From contig MUGG01000218.1 in the NCBI GenBank assembly GCA_002148405.1, forward strand, positions 186,001-250,000: a stretch of DNA of 64,000 bases. The letters run 5' to 3'. The DNA comes from Alkalinema sp. CACIAM 70d (GTDB taxonomy: Bacteria; Cyanobacteriota; Cyanobacteriia; Leptolyngbyales; Leptolyngbyaceae). The translations under genes were made by a program, and so were the position numbers. Under the pieces are notes generated by a model. The model had not been told where the DNA came from. It was given only the letters and a program-made list of their open reading frames with translations, and ran no database searches. Below are positions 8,614 to 16,546 of the stretch, one piece after another (the first letter of the stretch is position 1; each line of letters starts with the position of its first letter).

Positions 8614-11154
8614 ATGAATCGATATCAACTTGTAACGGCTTTAGGCTTGGCAGGGACGATCGCGCTGCTGGCAGCTTCTCCGAGTGAGGCCAAAGAAGAA
8701 CCTTCTCCCCGATCGTCCAGCACCTCCCCCCATCGCATTGCTGACATACCAGCAGCACAAACCCAGGCCCAATCCCTACTGGCGCAGACGGAGCAGGCCA
8801 GCGTGATTCCTGTGACGGAGGTTCAGGTTACCCCAACGGAAACGGGAGTCCAAATTCTTCTGATCACAGGACAGGCAGGGCAACTGCAAGCAGAAATGCG
8901 TAGTGAAGCCAATACATTCATTGCAGATATTCCCAACGCTGTATTGAAACTGCGGGAAGGGTCAAGTTTCCAAGTTGATAATCCAACAGCAGCCATCCAA
9001 TCGATTACTGTTAGACAAGGTGAAAACAATCAAATAGAAGTCCGTGCGATCGGGAAAACGGAACGGCCGATCGTAGACGTACAAACGCAATATACCCCAC
9101 CCACCGCCCAGACAACGCCTGCGGAGGAAGGAGAAGAGGAAATTGTCATTACAGCTGACCAAGCCCCTAGCTACCGTGTCCCCAGTGCATCCACGGCTAC
9201 CGGAACGGACACCCGTATTTTGGATGCCCCGGTAGCCATTCAGGTTGTGCCTAAGGATGTGATTCGCGATCAGCAAGCCACGCGGCTCGAAGAAGTCACC
9301 CGCAACGTGAGTAGTGTTACGTTTTCGGGCGAGAACTTTGGACGAGGCGGACGGTTTAGTATTCGGGGGTTTGATGATGCCCCTGTGCTGCGGGACGGGT
9401 TCCGGAACTACGGGTTCTCGCAAGCCACTCCAGAAGTGGCTAATCTGGAGCAGGTGGAAGTGCTGAAGGGGCCTGCTTCGATTCTCTATGGGGAAATTCA
9501 GCCCGGTGGTGTACTTAACCTCGTCTCCAAAAAGCCATTGTCCAAACCCTTTGCAGAACTGGAATTGCAACTGGGAAGCCGTAATTTTGTCCAGCCTCGC
9601 TTAGATTTATCCGGGCCTGTTAATTCTGAAGGAACGGTGCTCTATCGTCTCAATGCACTGTTCCAAAATAATGATGGATTCCGCAACTACGAGAAGAACA
9701 TCCTTCGATCGTTCGTTGCACCCAGCTTGGCGGTTAAAATTAATCCCCAAACGGACTTGAATTTATCACTGGAATATCTCAGTGAAGATCGACCTGCGGA
9801 CTTGGGAATTGCAGCCGTCGGCAATAGGGTCGGCAATGTCGATCGTGAACAAATTGTTAACGAACCCGATGATGCTATTTCGACCAATTACGTCAATGTT
9901 GGGTATAACTTAGAACATCGGTTTAACCCCAATTGGAAAATTCGTAACGCTTTCCGTTATACCTTCTACGGCTATGACTACAACGTGATTGTCTTGCCGC
10001 TGTTTGTGGATGATGCGGGTTTGGTCGATCGCTTCTATGCCTCCCAGGAAGGGGAAAGCCGTTCCTATACGATGCAAACGAATGTGGTGGGTCAGTTTGC
10101 GACAGGCGCGTTAGAACATACTTTGCTGTTTGGGGTGGATTTAAACCACAGCGACACTCGGGAATTTTCAGTCCTTGATCCGACCACGCTGACGACCTTG
10201 GATATTTTCAATCCTATTTATGGGCAATTGGCTAAGCCCAATGAGGCAGATTTATTTGATTTTGGGGGACGGAGCCTCAAGTCCGATCGCTTAGGAATCT
10301 ATTTACAAGACCAAATTGCCATTCAGAAAAACCTGAAGCTCCTTCTAGGCGTGCGCTACGATGCCGTGACCCAAAAGGCGGAAGCGCTACCCGGTTTAGC
10401 CGTTGATGCCAATGAAACTGAAATTACCAGTACCGCTTGGACGCCGCGCTTTGGCATCCTGTACCAGCCAACGGAATCCCTATCGTTCTACGGCAGCTAT
10501 TCCCGATCGTTTACGCCCAGTTCTAGCACAACGGTAAATGGTGATCCCCTGGAACCGGAACGGGGCACAGGCTGGGAAGTCGGTGTCAAAACAGAATTGT
10601 TCAATAAAAAGTTGCTGGCAACCTTGGCCTATTTTGATGTGAAAAAACAAAATGTGGCGGTCCCCGATCCCAATTTTCCCTTGGCCTTTATTTCCAGTGG
10701 GGAACAGCGTAGCCGAGGGGTTGAATTGGATCTTGCTGGCGAAATTCTGCCTGGTTGGAAGTTTATTGCGTCCTATGCGTACATCAATGCAGAAGTCACC
10801 CAGGACAGTGATCCCAGCTTAATCGGCAATCGTCTGTTCGGCGTGCCGGAACACAGTGCCAGCCTTTGGACAACCTATGAAGTTCAGCAGGGCAGTTTGC
10901 AAGGGCTGGGCGTTGGCATTGGATTTAATTACGTGGGCGATCGGCAGGGTGATCTGGATAACAGCTACCAAGCAGATGGCTATTTTGTGACCAATGCCGC
11001 AATTTTCTATCGGCGCAATAACTGGCGACTGGGCTTGAATTTCAAGAATATCGGTAATGTGAATTACATTGAGTCGGTGCAAAATGTGCGGGCTTCTAGA
11101 AATTACTTTGGTGAACCCTTTACTGTGATTGGTTCGTTCTCAGTGCAATTCTAG
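8614..11154 (+). CDS. TonB-dependent siderophore-type receptor with N-terminal AMIN domain
   Basis: An 846-residue outer-membrane receptor. I prefer ATG 8614 (GAGG 5 nt upstream, followed by a normal signal peptide NRYQLVTALGLAGTIALLAA) to the TTG at 8599. After the signal peptide comes an AMIN domain (about residues 55-150: VTEVQVTPTETGVQILL ... QIEVRAIGKT), an arrangement characteristic of cyanobacterial receptors. The plug domain (about 185-310) contains DAPVAIQVVPKDVIRDQ, FSIRGF and VEVLKGPASILYGEIQPGG. The rest is a 22-strand-type barrel ending in an aromatic residue (SFSVQF). Such receptors import ferric siderophores using TonB energy. The NRPS cluster upstream and the TonB-like gene downstream suggest it takes up the product of that cluster, which is inference. 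A CirA/BtuB-type substrate other than a siderophore cannot be excluded. Confidence 0.93.
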   Translation: MNRYQLVTALGLAGTIALLAASPSEAKEEPSPRSSSTSPHRIADIPAAQTQAQSLLAQTEQASVIPVTEVQVTPTETGVQILLITGQAGQLQAEMRSEANTFIADIPNAVLKLREGSSFQVDNPTAAIQSITVRQGENNQIEVRAIGKTERPIVDVQTQYTPPTAQTTPAEEGEEEIVITADQAPSYRVPSASTATGTDTRILDAPVAIQVVPKDVIRDQQATRLEEVTRNVSSVTFSGENFGRGGRFSIRGFDDAPVLRDGFRNYGFSQATPEVANLEQVEVLKGPASILYGEIQPGGVLNLVSKKPLSKPFAELELQLGSRNFVQPRLDLSGPVNSEGTVLYRLNALFQNNDGFRNYEKNILRSFVAPSLAVKINPQTDLNLSLEYLSEDRPADLGIAAVGNRVGNVDREQIVNEPDDAISTNYVNVGYNLEHRFNPNWKIRNAFRYTFYGYDYNVIVLPLFVDDAGLVDRFYASQEGESRSYTMQTNVVGQFATGALEHTLLFGVDLNHSDTREFSVLDPTTLTTLDIFNPIYGQLAKPNEADLFDFGGRSLKSDRLGIYLQDQIAIQKNLKLLLGVRYDAVTQKAEALPGLAVDANETEITSTAWTPRFGILYQPTESLSFYGSYSRSFTPSSSTTVNGDPLEPERGTGWEVGVKTELFNKKLLATLAYFDVKKQNVAVPDPNFPLAFISSGEQRSRGVELDLAGEILPGWKFIASYAYINAEVTQDSDPSLIGNRLFGVPEHSASLWTTYEVQQGSLQGLGVGIGFNYVGDRQGDLDNSYQADGYFVTNAAIFYRRNNWRLGLNFKNIGNVNYIESVQNVRASRNYFGEPFTVIGSFSVQF

Positions 11155-11369
11155 ATGCAGTTTTGAGAGTCAGGGGAGCATGATTCGCAGAAAATGGGTT
11201 GAAACTAATCCTGCGATCGTTTACCATACAAAGGTCTTGATTTAATGAGACCATTTCTCATTATTGCTATGAAGAGCTACCCCCAGTCGTGCTCATTGGT
11301 TCACGCTCAACGGTTGCTTGATCGTTGTTAATTCCTGCACGTTTGCTGCTGCAATTCTTCTCATCCCCT

Positions 11370-12797
11370 ATGCTAATTTCCCTTGCTCCCAGTTCTGCTT
11401 CCACCGCCGCCCGCGAACAACGGTTACAGGATCAGTCTTTTCTAAAACGATTGATGTTAATCGCATTTGGCGGATCGGCGCTGGTTCATGGTATTGCGAT
11501 CGCGTTGGTTTACCTGAAGCCGACGATTCCGCAAATGCCGCCTGTGGACGAGCCAGAACAGGAAATTGTCATTGAAGAATCTGACCAGTTGGAAATGCCG
11601 GAAGAACTGGCGGAAAACGAGTTCAGTGAGCCGCAAGAAGCGGGAGGGAGTAGTGGAGGCGATGAAGCGCTGCAATTGGCGACGTTGTCTCCAGAACCCC
11701 AGGTAGCAGAACCGGAAGCTCCCCCAGAAATTCCAGACATTACCGATCGGGATCTGCAAGAAGAGCCCAAACCGACACCTACCACATCTGCATCTGCCCC
11801 GCCAACGCCCACCACACCCTCTCCTGCTAAGCCTTCTACGCCGCAAGACCGGGGAATTTTTAAGAATTCTGGGTTAGGGGCAGGCACGGGGGGACAGGCG
11901 AACGGCAATGGTGGCGATGGTGCCGGAAAGGGATCTGGCAGTGGTAACGGCCAAGGCAAAGGGAATGCCTTGATTACGACTAAGCCTTCTACTCCCCCAT
12001 CCCAGCCCCCTAAACCCCAGGTCAAGCCATCGACCCAGCCCCTCGCGATCGTTCCCGCCACGCAAAAGCCCGCGAAGCTCAAACCCAAACCGAACTACGA
12101 TGGGATTACCTACGATCGCAGTCAAAATAAACGGGTGCTAGCCGGATATCGGCCTCGCATTATGCCGGTTTACGACGACAAGGGGCGCTTGGTGGATATT
12201 AAGCAGGTGCGCTCCAGTGGCGATCGAGAACTGGATGCAGCGTTTGATAATGCCAAAGGCCAATTGATGGATAAGTTACGGCGACAGTTAGAAGCCCGTC
12301 CACCGGAACTACGCGATCGGCCCATTCGCTTTAAATTTGAAGATAACAATCTGAGTGCGGAAGAACGTCAGCAAGCGGAACGCAACCGAGCGATCACCCA
12401 GGATTTAGATCAACAATGGCAGGTTGAAAAACGCCAAAGTGCACCTGCGACCGCTGATAATGCCCGTCCTGCAGAACCAGCTGCACCTGCGGGGGGGATT
12501 GTGCTCCCGATCGCAGCCCCACCGATCGTCCCTGCGGCCCCGGCCCCCGCTGCGGAACCCGCACCTACAACGGAACCTGCAACGGAACCTGTGGCACCCG
12601 CACCTGCTTCAGAACCCGCACCTGCCCCGGAACCTGTAGCGGAACCTGTAGCGGAACCTGTTGCAGAACCCGCAGCAGAACCCGTGCCAGAATCTGCACC
12701 TGCACCAGAACCCGCACCTGCTCCGGAACCTGTAGCGGAACCCGCACCAGAACCAGAACCCGCTGCGGAACCTGCGCCAGACCCCGCTGCCCCATAG
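11370..12797 (+). CDS. TonB-like energy transducer with proline/alanine/glutamate-rich tail
   Basis: 475 residues from ATG 11370 (an in-frame TTG at 11325 is less likely). One membrane segment lies at about residues 29-49 (LIAFGGSALVHGIAIALVYL), preceded by a short basic N-terminus, as in TonB. It is followed by an acidic and proline-rich periplasmic stretch and a glycine-rich run (GLGAGTGGQANGNGG...). A short TonB-C-like segment (YRPRIMPVYDDKGRLVDIK then VRSSGDRELDAAF) lies at about 258-300. Unusually, this segment is not at the C-terminus. A charged helix and about 110 residues of PAPEP/EPVAEP repeats come after it. TonB proteins transfer proton-motive force to outer-membrane receptors, and the receptor gene lies directly upstream. 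The low-complexity tail is encoded by short tandem repeats (about 12,530-12,790) that could expand or contract. Confidence 0.8.
   Translation: MLISLAPSSASTAAREQRLQDQSFLKRLMLIAFGGSALVHGIAIALVYLKPTIPQMPPVDEPEQEIVIEESDQLEMPEELAENEFSEPQEAGGSSGGDEALQLATLSPEPQVAEPEAPPEIPDITDRDLQEEPKPTPTTSASAPPTPTTPSPAKPSTPQDRGIFKNSGLGAGTGGQANGNGGDGAGKGSGSGNGQGKGNALITTKPSTPPSQPPKPQVKPSTQPLAIVPATQKPAKLKPKPNYDGITYDRSQNKRVLAGYRPRIMPVYDDKGRLVDIKQVRSSGDRELDAAFDNAKGQLMDKLRRQLEARPPELRDRPIRFKFEDNNLSAEERQQAERNRAITQDLDQQWQVEKRQSAPATADNARPAEPAAPAGGIVLPIAAPPIVPAAPAPAAEPAPTTEPATEPVAPAPASEPAPAPEPVAEPVAEPVAEPAAEPVPESAPAPEPAPAPEPVAEPAPEPEPAAEPAPDPAAP
12530..12790 (+). repeat. Coding tandem repeats (GAACCxGxxxC units, Pro-Ala-Glu tail)
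   Basis: Short degenerate units such as GAACCTGTAGCG and GAACCCGCACCT repeat about twenty times, giving alternating EPA/EPV/APEP residues at the end of the TonB-like protein. Several adjacent units are identical (GCGGAACCTGTA repeated), so slippage is likely. The composition contrasts with the rest of the gene. Confidence 0.8.
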
Positions 12798-12809
12798 TTC
12801 TTTGTGTTC

Positions 12810-13295
12810 CTAGCGGCGATCGAGCAGACGACGATCGATTAAATCCGTCGGTAACGCTTGGGTTGCGGGATAGTGACCCTGTTGCCGTAGCCATTTATAA
12901 AACGACTGCATCGCACTCAGGGCTTGCTTGATGGAAGTCGGCTTTTGGCCCCCTTGGCGGAGTGCAATGATATATTTCCGAATCGCTTCAGCGGTCACGG
13001 TCTCCCAGACTTGTGACTGTTTTTCAGTCGGATCTAGGCGATTTTCAATCGCTTCCAGATGGGTCGCAAATTTCAGGAGCTGGTGGCGGTAGGCTTTTTG
13101 GGTGCTGCCAGCGGATTTTGCTTGGAGAAATTGCTCAATGAGTTGCAGGTGCGGCTCTAGTGGCACATTGACAGCAGGATCGCTCTCGTGTTCCCCCTCT
13201 GCTTCCAGTGGAACAATGACGATCGGAAGAATCGGCTCGGCTGACCAGCGCAAAGCCGTTTCGCTTGAGGAATCTGGGAGATCAGGGTCTTGCAT
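12810..13295 (-). CDS. Integrase-like protein: tyrosine-recombinase core-binding (SAM-like) domain only
   Basis: 161 residues. The C-terminal two thirds (LIEQFLQAKSAGSTQKAYRHQLLKF ... IALRQGGQKPTSIKQALSAMQSFYKWLRQQGHYPA) match the N-terminal SAM-like core-binding domain of XerC/XerD-type tyrosine recombinases. The catalytic domain with its R-H-R-Y residues is missing. The frame stops at TAG 12810-12812, only 12 nt from the stop of the convergent TonB-like gene. It may be a truncated recombinase (remnant of a mobile element) or a stand-alone DNA-binding domain. The first 50 residues are acidic and unrelated. The intact reading frame makes a functional small protein possible. Confidence 0.7.
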   Translation of the reverse strand: MQDPDLPDSSSETALRWSAEPILPIVIVPLEAEGEHESDPAVNVPLEPHLQLIEQFLQAKSAGSTQKAYRHQLLKFATHLEAIENRLDPTEKQSQVWETVTAEAIRKYIIALRQGGQKPTSIKQALSAMQSFYKWLRQQGHYPATQALPTDLIDRRLLDRR

Positions 13296-13369
13296 GGCGA
13301 TCGAGGGAGTTTACGAGGATCCAAATTGGTTTGAATCGGTAGCTCATTGTTTAGGCATCTTTAGTAATC

Positions 13370-13422
13370 TAATAATAATCTGAGTTAAATAATTTAGATT
13401 ATTATTATCAGAACTAACTCAG
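13370..13422. repeat. Interlocked inverted repeats upstream of two divergent genes
   Basis: TAATAATAATCT (13370-13381) is repeated inverted as AGATTATTATTA (13396-13407), a perfect 12-bp arm with a 14-nt gap. CTGAGTTA (13380-13387) pairs with TAACTCAG (13415-13422). The region lies between the minus-strand integrase-like gene and the plus-strand gene at 13589, so it is a candidate operator or recombinase-binding site. There is no U-tract to suggest a terminator. Confidence 0.5.
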
Positions 13423-13514
13423 AAAATTAAACAGACCAACTTGGAAATCTAGGGGTAAGATGAGTTAGCTCTCAATCAGAGGAGCCATCCACAGTCTTTC
13501 GGAGAGATTCCAGG

Positions 13515-13564
13515 GATACTGAGCGATACTGAGCAATACTGGACGAGATTCAGCGGTATTGATT
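13515..13564 (+). repeat. Five 10-bp direct repeats (GATACTGAGC-like)
   Basis: GATACTGAGC occurs twice in tandem (13515-13534). It is followed by degenerate units AATACTGGAC, GAGATTCAGC and GGTATTGATT in the same 10-bp register, ending 24 nt before the ATG at 13589. Spacing of one helical turn is typical of a cooperative protein-binding array. Confidence 0.45.
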
Positions 13565-13588
13565 GATTGATAACAGCAGCAGACAAAT

Positions 13589-14125
13589 ATGGGGCGACGA
13601 ACAAACGAAAAGTGCTGGGCTTGTAGCTTACTTTCGGCCAACGAAGCACGCCACCTGCATGATGTAACTTTAGGAGGCGATGGCTGCTGGAAGGATGAGA
13701 TCTGCCATAGTCGGCGTTCCTATTACCGCAAAGGCAAGGATCAGAAACGACAAAAAGCCGCGATCGCAGAATTATCAGTCCCGTTGCCTGTAATGCCCTA
13801 TGTGGTGCTGCACACCTACGTTGATAAGCCGCGTCAGGCACAGGATGAAGTGGTGATTCATGCCCTCTATGCTGAACTGTGGATGGGCAACCAGGCGATC
13901 GCCCGCACGGAACCCCAACACACCTTTGGCCTGCCGCCTCGCCTCGTGAAAGCCTATGCTAAGCAACTGCTGGATGCGCTGTACGATCGCTACGGCAACG
14001 GTCGAAGATCGGGCTTTGAGCGGTTTGCTAGCCAAGTTCAGCATTCGATCGCTCAATGTCCCATTCGGCCTTGTCCCTACCATGGCGCACACCTCAATCC
14101 CTACAGCCCCGGAGGTCGCGAATGA
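13589..14125 (+). CDS. Conserved cyanobacterial hypothetical protein with N-terminal Cys cluster
   Basis: 178 residues of no recognised domain. The N-terminus MGRRTNEKCWACSLL, with further Cys at DGCWKDEICHSRRS, looks like a small zinc-binding knuckle (CxxC ... C ... C). A basic stretch follows (YYRKGKDQKRQK), then a globular region and a C-terminal CPIRPCPYHG motif. Its general look matches small hypothetical proteins I associate with cyanobacterial genomes and plasmids, but I cannot name a family. It overlaps the next gene by 4 nt (ATGA), so the two are translationally coupled. No strong ribosome-binding site is visible. Role unknown; binding nucleic acid through the Cys cluster is a guess. 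Confidence 0.75.
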   Translation: MGRRTNEKCWACSLLSANEARHLHDVTLGGDGCWKDEICHSRRSYYRKGKDQKRQKAAIAELSVPLPVMPYVVLHTYVDKPRQAQDEVVIHALYAELWMGNQAIARTEPQHTFGLPPRLVKAYAKQLLDALYDRYGNGRRSGFERFASQVQHSIAQCPIRPCPYHGAHLNPYSPGGRE

Positions 14126-14898
14126 CTGAGCAGAATCATCCCACCGCAGCAAACTGGCCACGGGCAACTCAAAATCTTCAGCGGGCCAAACAAATGCCGG
14201 AGATTGCGGATTTACGATCGCTCTTGGCAGACATTGACCCCGTCTTAACCCAATTTTCCCAGCTTCAGCAGTTGAAGTTAGCGGGGGATCTGTTGCTGGA
14301 ACTGGCAGAACTTTACGAGTCGCGGGCGCAGGCATTGATGGGCGAGTGGGAAGATGCCTATCGCGATCCGATCGTTGAAGATGATTTTTTTGCTGATCTG
14401 GTACGCCAAACCATGGCACTGGACTTAACGGATTTAGTGGAGCCGCCTCTGCCCCGTTCCCGAAAATCGAAGGCAAAACCGACTGGCACGATCGTCACTC
14501 CTGTGGACAAATCTACCCTCCTCGAACTCTTGGATGAGTGGCAAGCACAAAATTTAACCCCTCAATTGGAAGGGGATTTTGGACAATTCAGCGGTTCACT
14601 CGAACCCCATCCAACTGAAAATCCTCATCCCGAAATTACGAATAAAGAGCAAGCACTACAACTCGCCCACGATGAAAATGTCTCCGATTGGACGCAGGCG
14701 ATCTCGGGTTGTCTGCAATCCCAGGGGACTGAAATGCGCCTACTAGATTTGCCGCTTGTCCTCAATTTGCCCTGGATTGAAATTTGGCTAGGCGCGTTAT
14801 TAGGGAATTTTCGGCTAGAGCAACGGGGGGAGTTTTATTCGCCAGAAGTCTGGGTAAAACAGGCGATCGAGGACTCTGCCACTTGCCCAGAAGATTAA
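14122..14898 (+). CDS. Hypothetical protein, coupled to the upstream Cys-cluster gene
   Basis: 258 residues, not recognised. ATG 14122 is preferred because GGAGG at 14111-14115 lies 6 nt upstream and because it overlaps the previous stop as ATGA; the longer frame from 14056 would run inside the previous gene. The sequence is acidic and predicted mostly helical in the first 100 residues (DIDPVLTQFSQLQQLKLAG, LLLELAELYESRAQ). It has a basic linker (PRSRKSKAKP) and a second helical part (LLDLPLVLNLPWIEIWLGA). No signal peptide or membrane segment is evident. Its position beside the palindromic sites and parAB hints at plasmid maintenance, but this is only context. Confidence 0.7.
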   Translation: MTEQNHPTAANWPRATQNLQRAKQMPEIADLRSLLADIDPVLTQFSQLQQLKLAGDLLLELAELYESRAQALMGEWEDAYRDPIVEDDFFADLVRQTMALDLTDLVEPPLPRSRKSKAKPTGTIVTPVDKSTLLELLDEWQAQNLTPQLEGDFGQFSGSLEPHPTENPHPEITNKEQALQLAHDENVSDWTQAISGCLQSQGTEMRLLDLPLVLNLPWIEIWLGALLGNFRLEQRGEFYSPEVWVKQAIEDSATCPED

Positions 14899-14917
14899 GA
14901 ACGTCAAGGAATGACCT

Positions 14918-14937
14918 GTGGACTAACGTTACACCAC
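14918..14937. repeat. parS-like palindrome, copy 1
   Basis: GTGGACTAACGTTACACCAC, centred on TAACGTTA with GTGG/CCAC ends and two central-flank mismatches. It is the first of five copies clustered around parAB, and lies 20 nt after the stop of the upstream gene. Confidence 0.7.
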
Positions 14938-14984
14938 ACAGGACTAGAGCAGTTCGGTAAGGGCTGGGCTAAACCTGATTCAAC

Positions 14985-15174
14985 TGAACGTAAGTTCGAC
15001 AACTACAGTGTCCCTGACAAATCCCCTGTCCGTTGACGGAGAGTTCACTTTCGGGGGGTGTCGGGGGAGTAGAGTCCCCTGACATCGCAGGGGGGCGGGA
15101 GAAGTTCCCCGATCTTCGCTGCGCAGCAGCCCCGACGATCGCGCCGCACCACAAATTCATCGAACTCACGTTCA
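14985..15174. mobile_element. Possible MITE-like element with terminal inverted repeats
   Basis: TGAACGTAAGTTCG (14985-14998) and CGAACTCACGTTCA (15161-15174) are inverted repeats matching at 13 of 14 positions. They bound a 190-bp segment with no convincing gene and a G/C-rich, partly self-complementary interior. No clear target-site duplication is seen. It sits between copies 1 and 2 of the parS-like site. It may equally be a structured non-coding element. Confidence 0.4.
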
Positions 15175-15207
15175 TTTAAAGCTGATCTGGAATCTCCAGG
15201 CTATTTT

Positions 15208-15239
15208 CACTCTGTGGACTAACGTTACACCACAGAGTG
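15208..15239. repeat. parS-like palindrome, copy 2 (extended arms)
   Basis: The 20-bp core is GTGGACTAACGTTACACCAC (15214-15233), identical to copy 1. The arms extend to CACTCT...AGAGTG, giving a 32-bp palindrome with only the AC/CA positions mismatched. It lies about 95 nt upstream of the dehydrogenase gene. Confidence 0.7.
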
Positions 15240-15333
15240 ACAGACTCCCCTCAAAGCTTTGTGAGATACTGAAAGCAGCGATTTTGACTGATTCAGTTTT
15301 CCCGAACTACTTTCTACCCATTCAGTTTTACCC

Positions 15334-16305
15334 ATGACGATGCAAGGACTTTGGCTGCAAGATCAACAACTCACCCTACGGGATGATTTACCACTACCAG
15401 AACCCGCTCCCAACGAAGCCCGGATTCGAGTTCTGCGGGCAGGAATTTGCAATACCGATTTGGAACTGCTGCGCGGCTACTATCCCTACCAAGGTATTCT
15501 GGGGCATGAGTTCGTTGGCATCGTCGATCGCGGGCCAGAGCACTTGATTAATCAGCGGGTCGTCGGGGAAATTAATGCCGCTTGCGGGCATTGCGATTGC
15601 TGTCAGCGGGGAATGCCCACCCATTGCCGCAATCGATCAGTGCTGGGAATTGTCAACCACAATGGCGCATTTGCCGATTACCTCTGTCTCCCCGTGCAAA
15701 ATCTACACCTTGTGCCCGACACCATTTCCACCGAAGCCGCTACCTTTACGGAACCCCTAGCCGCCGCCCTGGAAATCCTAGAACAGGTCACGATTACGCC
15801 TAACGATCGGGTGCTTGTGGTGGGTGACGGCAAGTTAGGGCAACTGGTAGCGCAAACACTGGCCTTAACCGGATGTGAGTTACTGGCAGTGGGACGCCAC
15901 GCCGAAAAACTAGCCAATTTGAGTGATCGGGGAATTGCCACTGTCTTGGCTGATCAAGTGACTCCAGGCATCTATGATGTTGCGGTGGAATGTACCGGAA
16001 ATCCCAGCGGCTTTGAAACAGCCCGTCGATCGCTGCGGCCTCGGGGAACGATCGTCCTGAAGAGTACCTATGCGGGACAGTTAAGTCTAGATATGTCCGC
16101 GATCGTGGTGGATGAATTAACGATCGTCGGTTCCCGGTGTGGCCCCTTTGCCCCTGCGCTAGCTCTCCTCGCCCAGGGCAAAGTTGACGTCACCCCTCTG
16201 ATTCAAGCTCGGTATCCCCTCAGCCAAGGACTCGCAGCCTTTGACCAAGCCCAACAAAAAGGCATACTCAAAGTACTCCTAGAGATGGGAGATGCCGATC
16301 TCTGA
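15334..16305 (+). CDS. Zinc-dependent medium-chain alcohol/polyol dehydrogenase
   Basis: 323 residues of the MDR superfamily. Catalytic zinc ligands are recognisable as GICNTDLE (Cys 39) and GHEFVG (His 58, Glu 59). The structural zinc loop is CGHCDCCQRGMPTHC (Cys 84, 87, 90, 98). The NAD(P)-binding Rossmann motif is VVGDGKLGQLVA near residue 165. It most resembles threonine/sorbitol dehydrogenase-like members, which oxidise an alcohol with NAD(P)+ in the cytoplasm; the substrate is unknown. At 323 residues it is slightly short for the family (about 340-350). It is a single gene between the partition sites and shows no link to the neighbouring biosynthetic cluster. Confidence 0.92.
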   Translation: MTMQGLWLQDQQLTLRDDLPLPEPAPNEARIRVLRAGICNTDLELLRGYYPYQGILGHEFVGIVDRGPEHLINQRVVGEINAACGHCDCCQRGMPTHCRNRSVLGIVNHNGAFADYLCLPVQNLHLVPDTISTEAATFTEPLAAALEILEQVTITPNDRVLVVGDGKLGQLVAQTLALTGCELLAVGRHAEKLANLSDRGIATVLADQVTPGIYDVAVECTGNPSGFETARRSLRPRGTIVLKSTYAGQLSLDMSAIVVDELTIVGSRCGPFAPALALLAQGKVDVTPLIQARYPLSQGLAAFDQAQQKGILKVLLEMGDADL

Positions 16306-16310
16306 CGACA

Positions 16311-16480
16311 ATGCTCTATGACCAGGGCTATGGTGAGCAGGATATACTGGAACTACACAACTTTTTGGACTGGTTGATGAACTTGCCTAACGCCCCATCG
16401 ATGGCCTATGGCAGAGCGCAAACCATCGAGCAACTCGACCCTAAACGTCTGCGCAGAATGAGACTCATGGTAGACCGAGT
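16311..16480 (+). pseudogene. Remnant of Rpn/PD-(D/E)XK 'transposase-like' protein C-terminal tail
   Basis: The start of this frame (YDQGYGEQDILELHNFLDWLMNLP) resembles the C-terminal tail of Rpn-family recombination-promoting nucleases, which are very common in cyanobacteria (typically ...ERGY....ILELFRFIDWLM.LP...). Nothing matching the nuclease domain is present, because the dehydrogenase ends at 16305. The open frame continues artificially into the antisense of parB. I read it as a decayed fragment; whether any product is made is doubtful. Confidence 0.45.
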
Positions 16481-16482
16481 TT

Positions 16483-16502
16483 GTGGAGTAACGTTACTCC
16501 AC
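16483..16502. repeat. parS-like palindrome, copy 3 (perfect)
   Basis: GTGGAGTAACGTTACTCCAC, a perfect 20-bp palindrome 44 nt beyond the parB stop. It is identical to copy 4 at the other side of the parAB operon. Confidence 0.75.
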
Positions 16503-16546
16503 GACTTTCCACTAGCAGGATCAACTGAAGGGTTAACGATCTCACG

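Noticed and set aside
8962-9570. 202-codon minus-strand frame inside the TonB-dependent receptor gene
   Set aside because: The receptor on the plus strand is unambiguous.
11510-12088. 192-codon minus-strand frame opposite the TonB-like gene
   Set aside because: It mirrors the Pro/Gly-rich sense sequence and has no independent coding signal.
14918-15239. Palindromes 1 and 2 as transcription terminators
   Set aside because: No T-tract follows, and the same palindrome recurs around parAB, which better fits protein binding.
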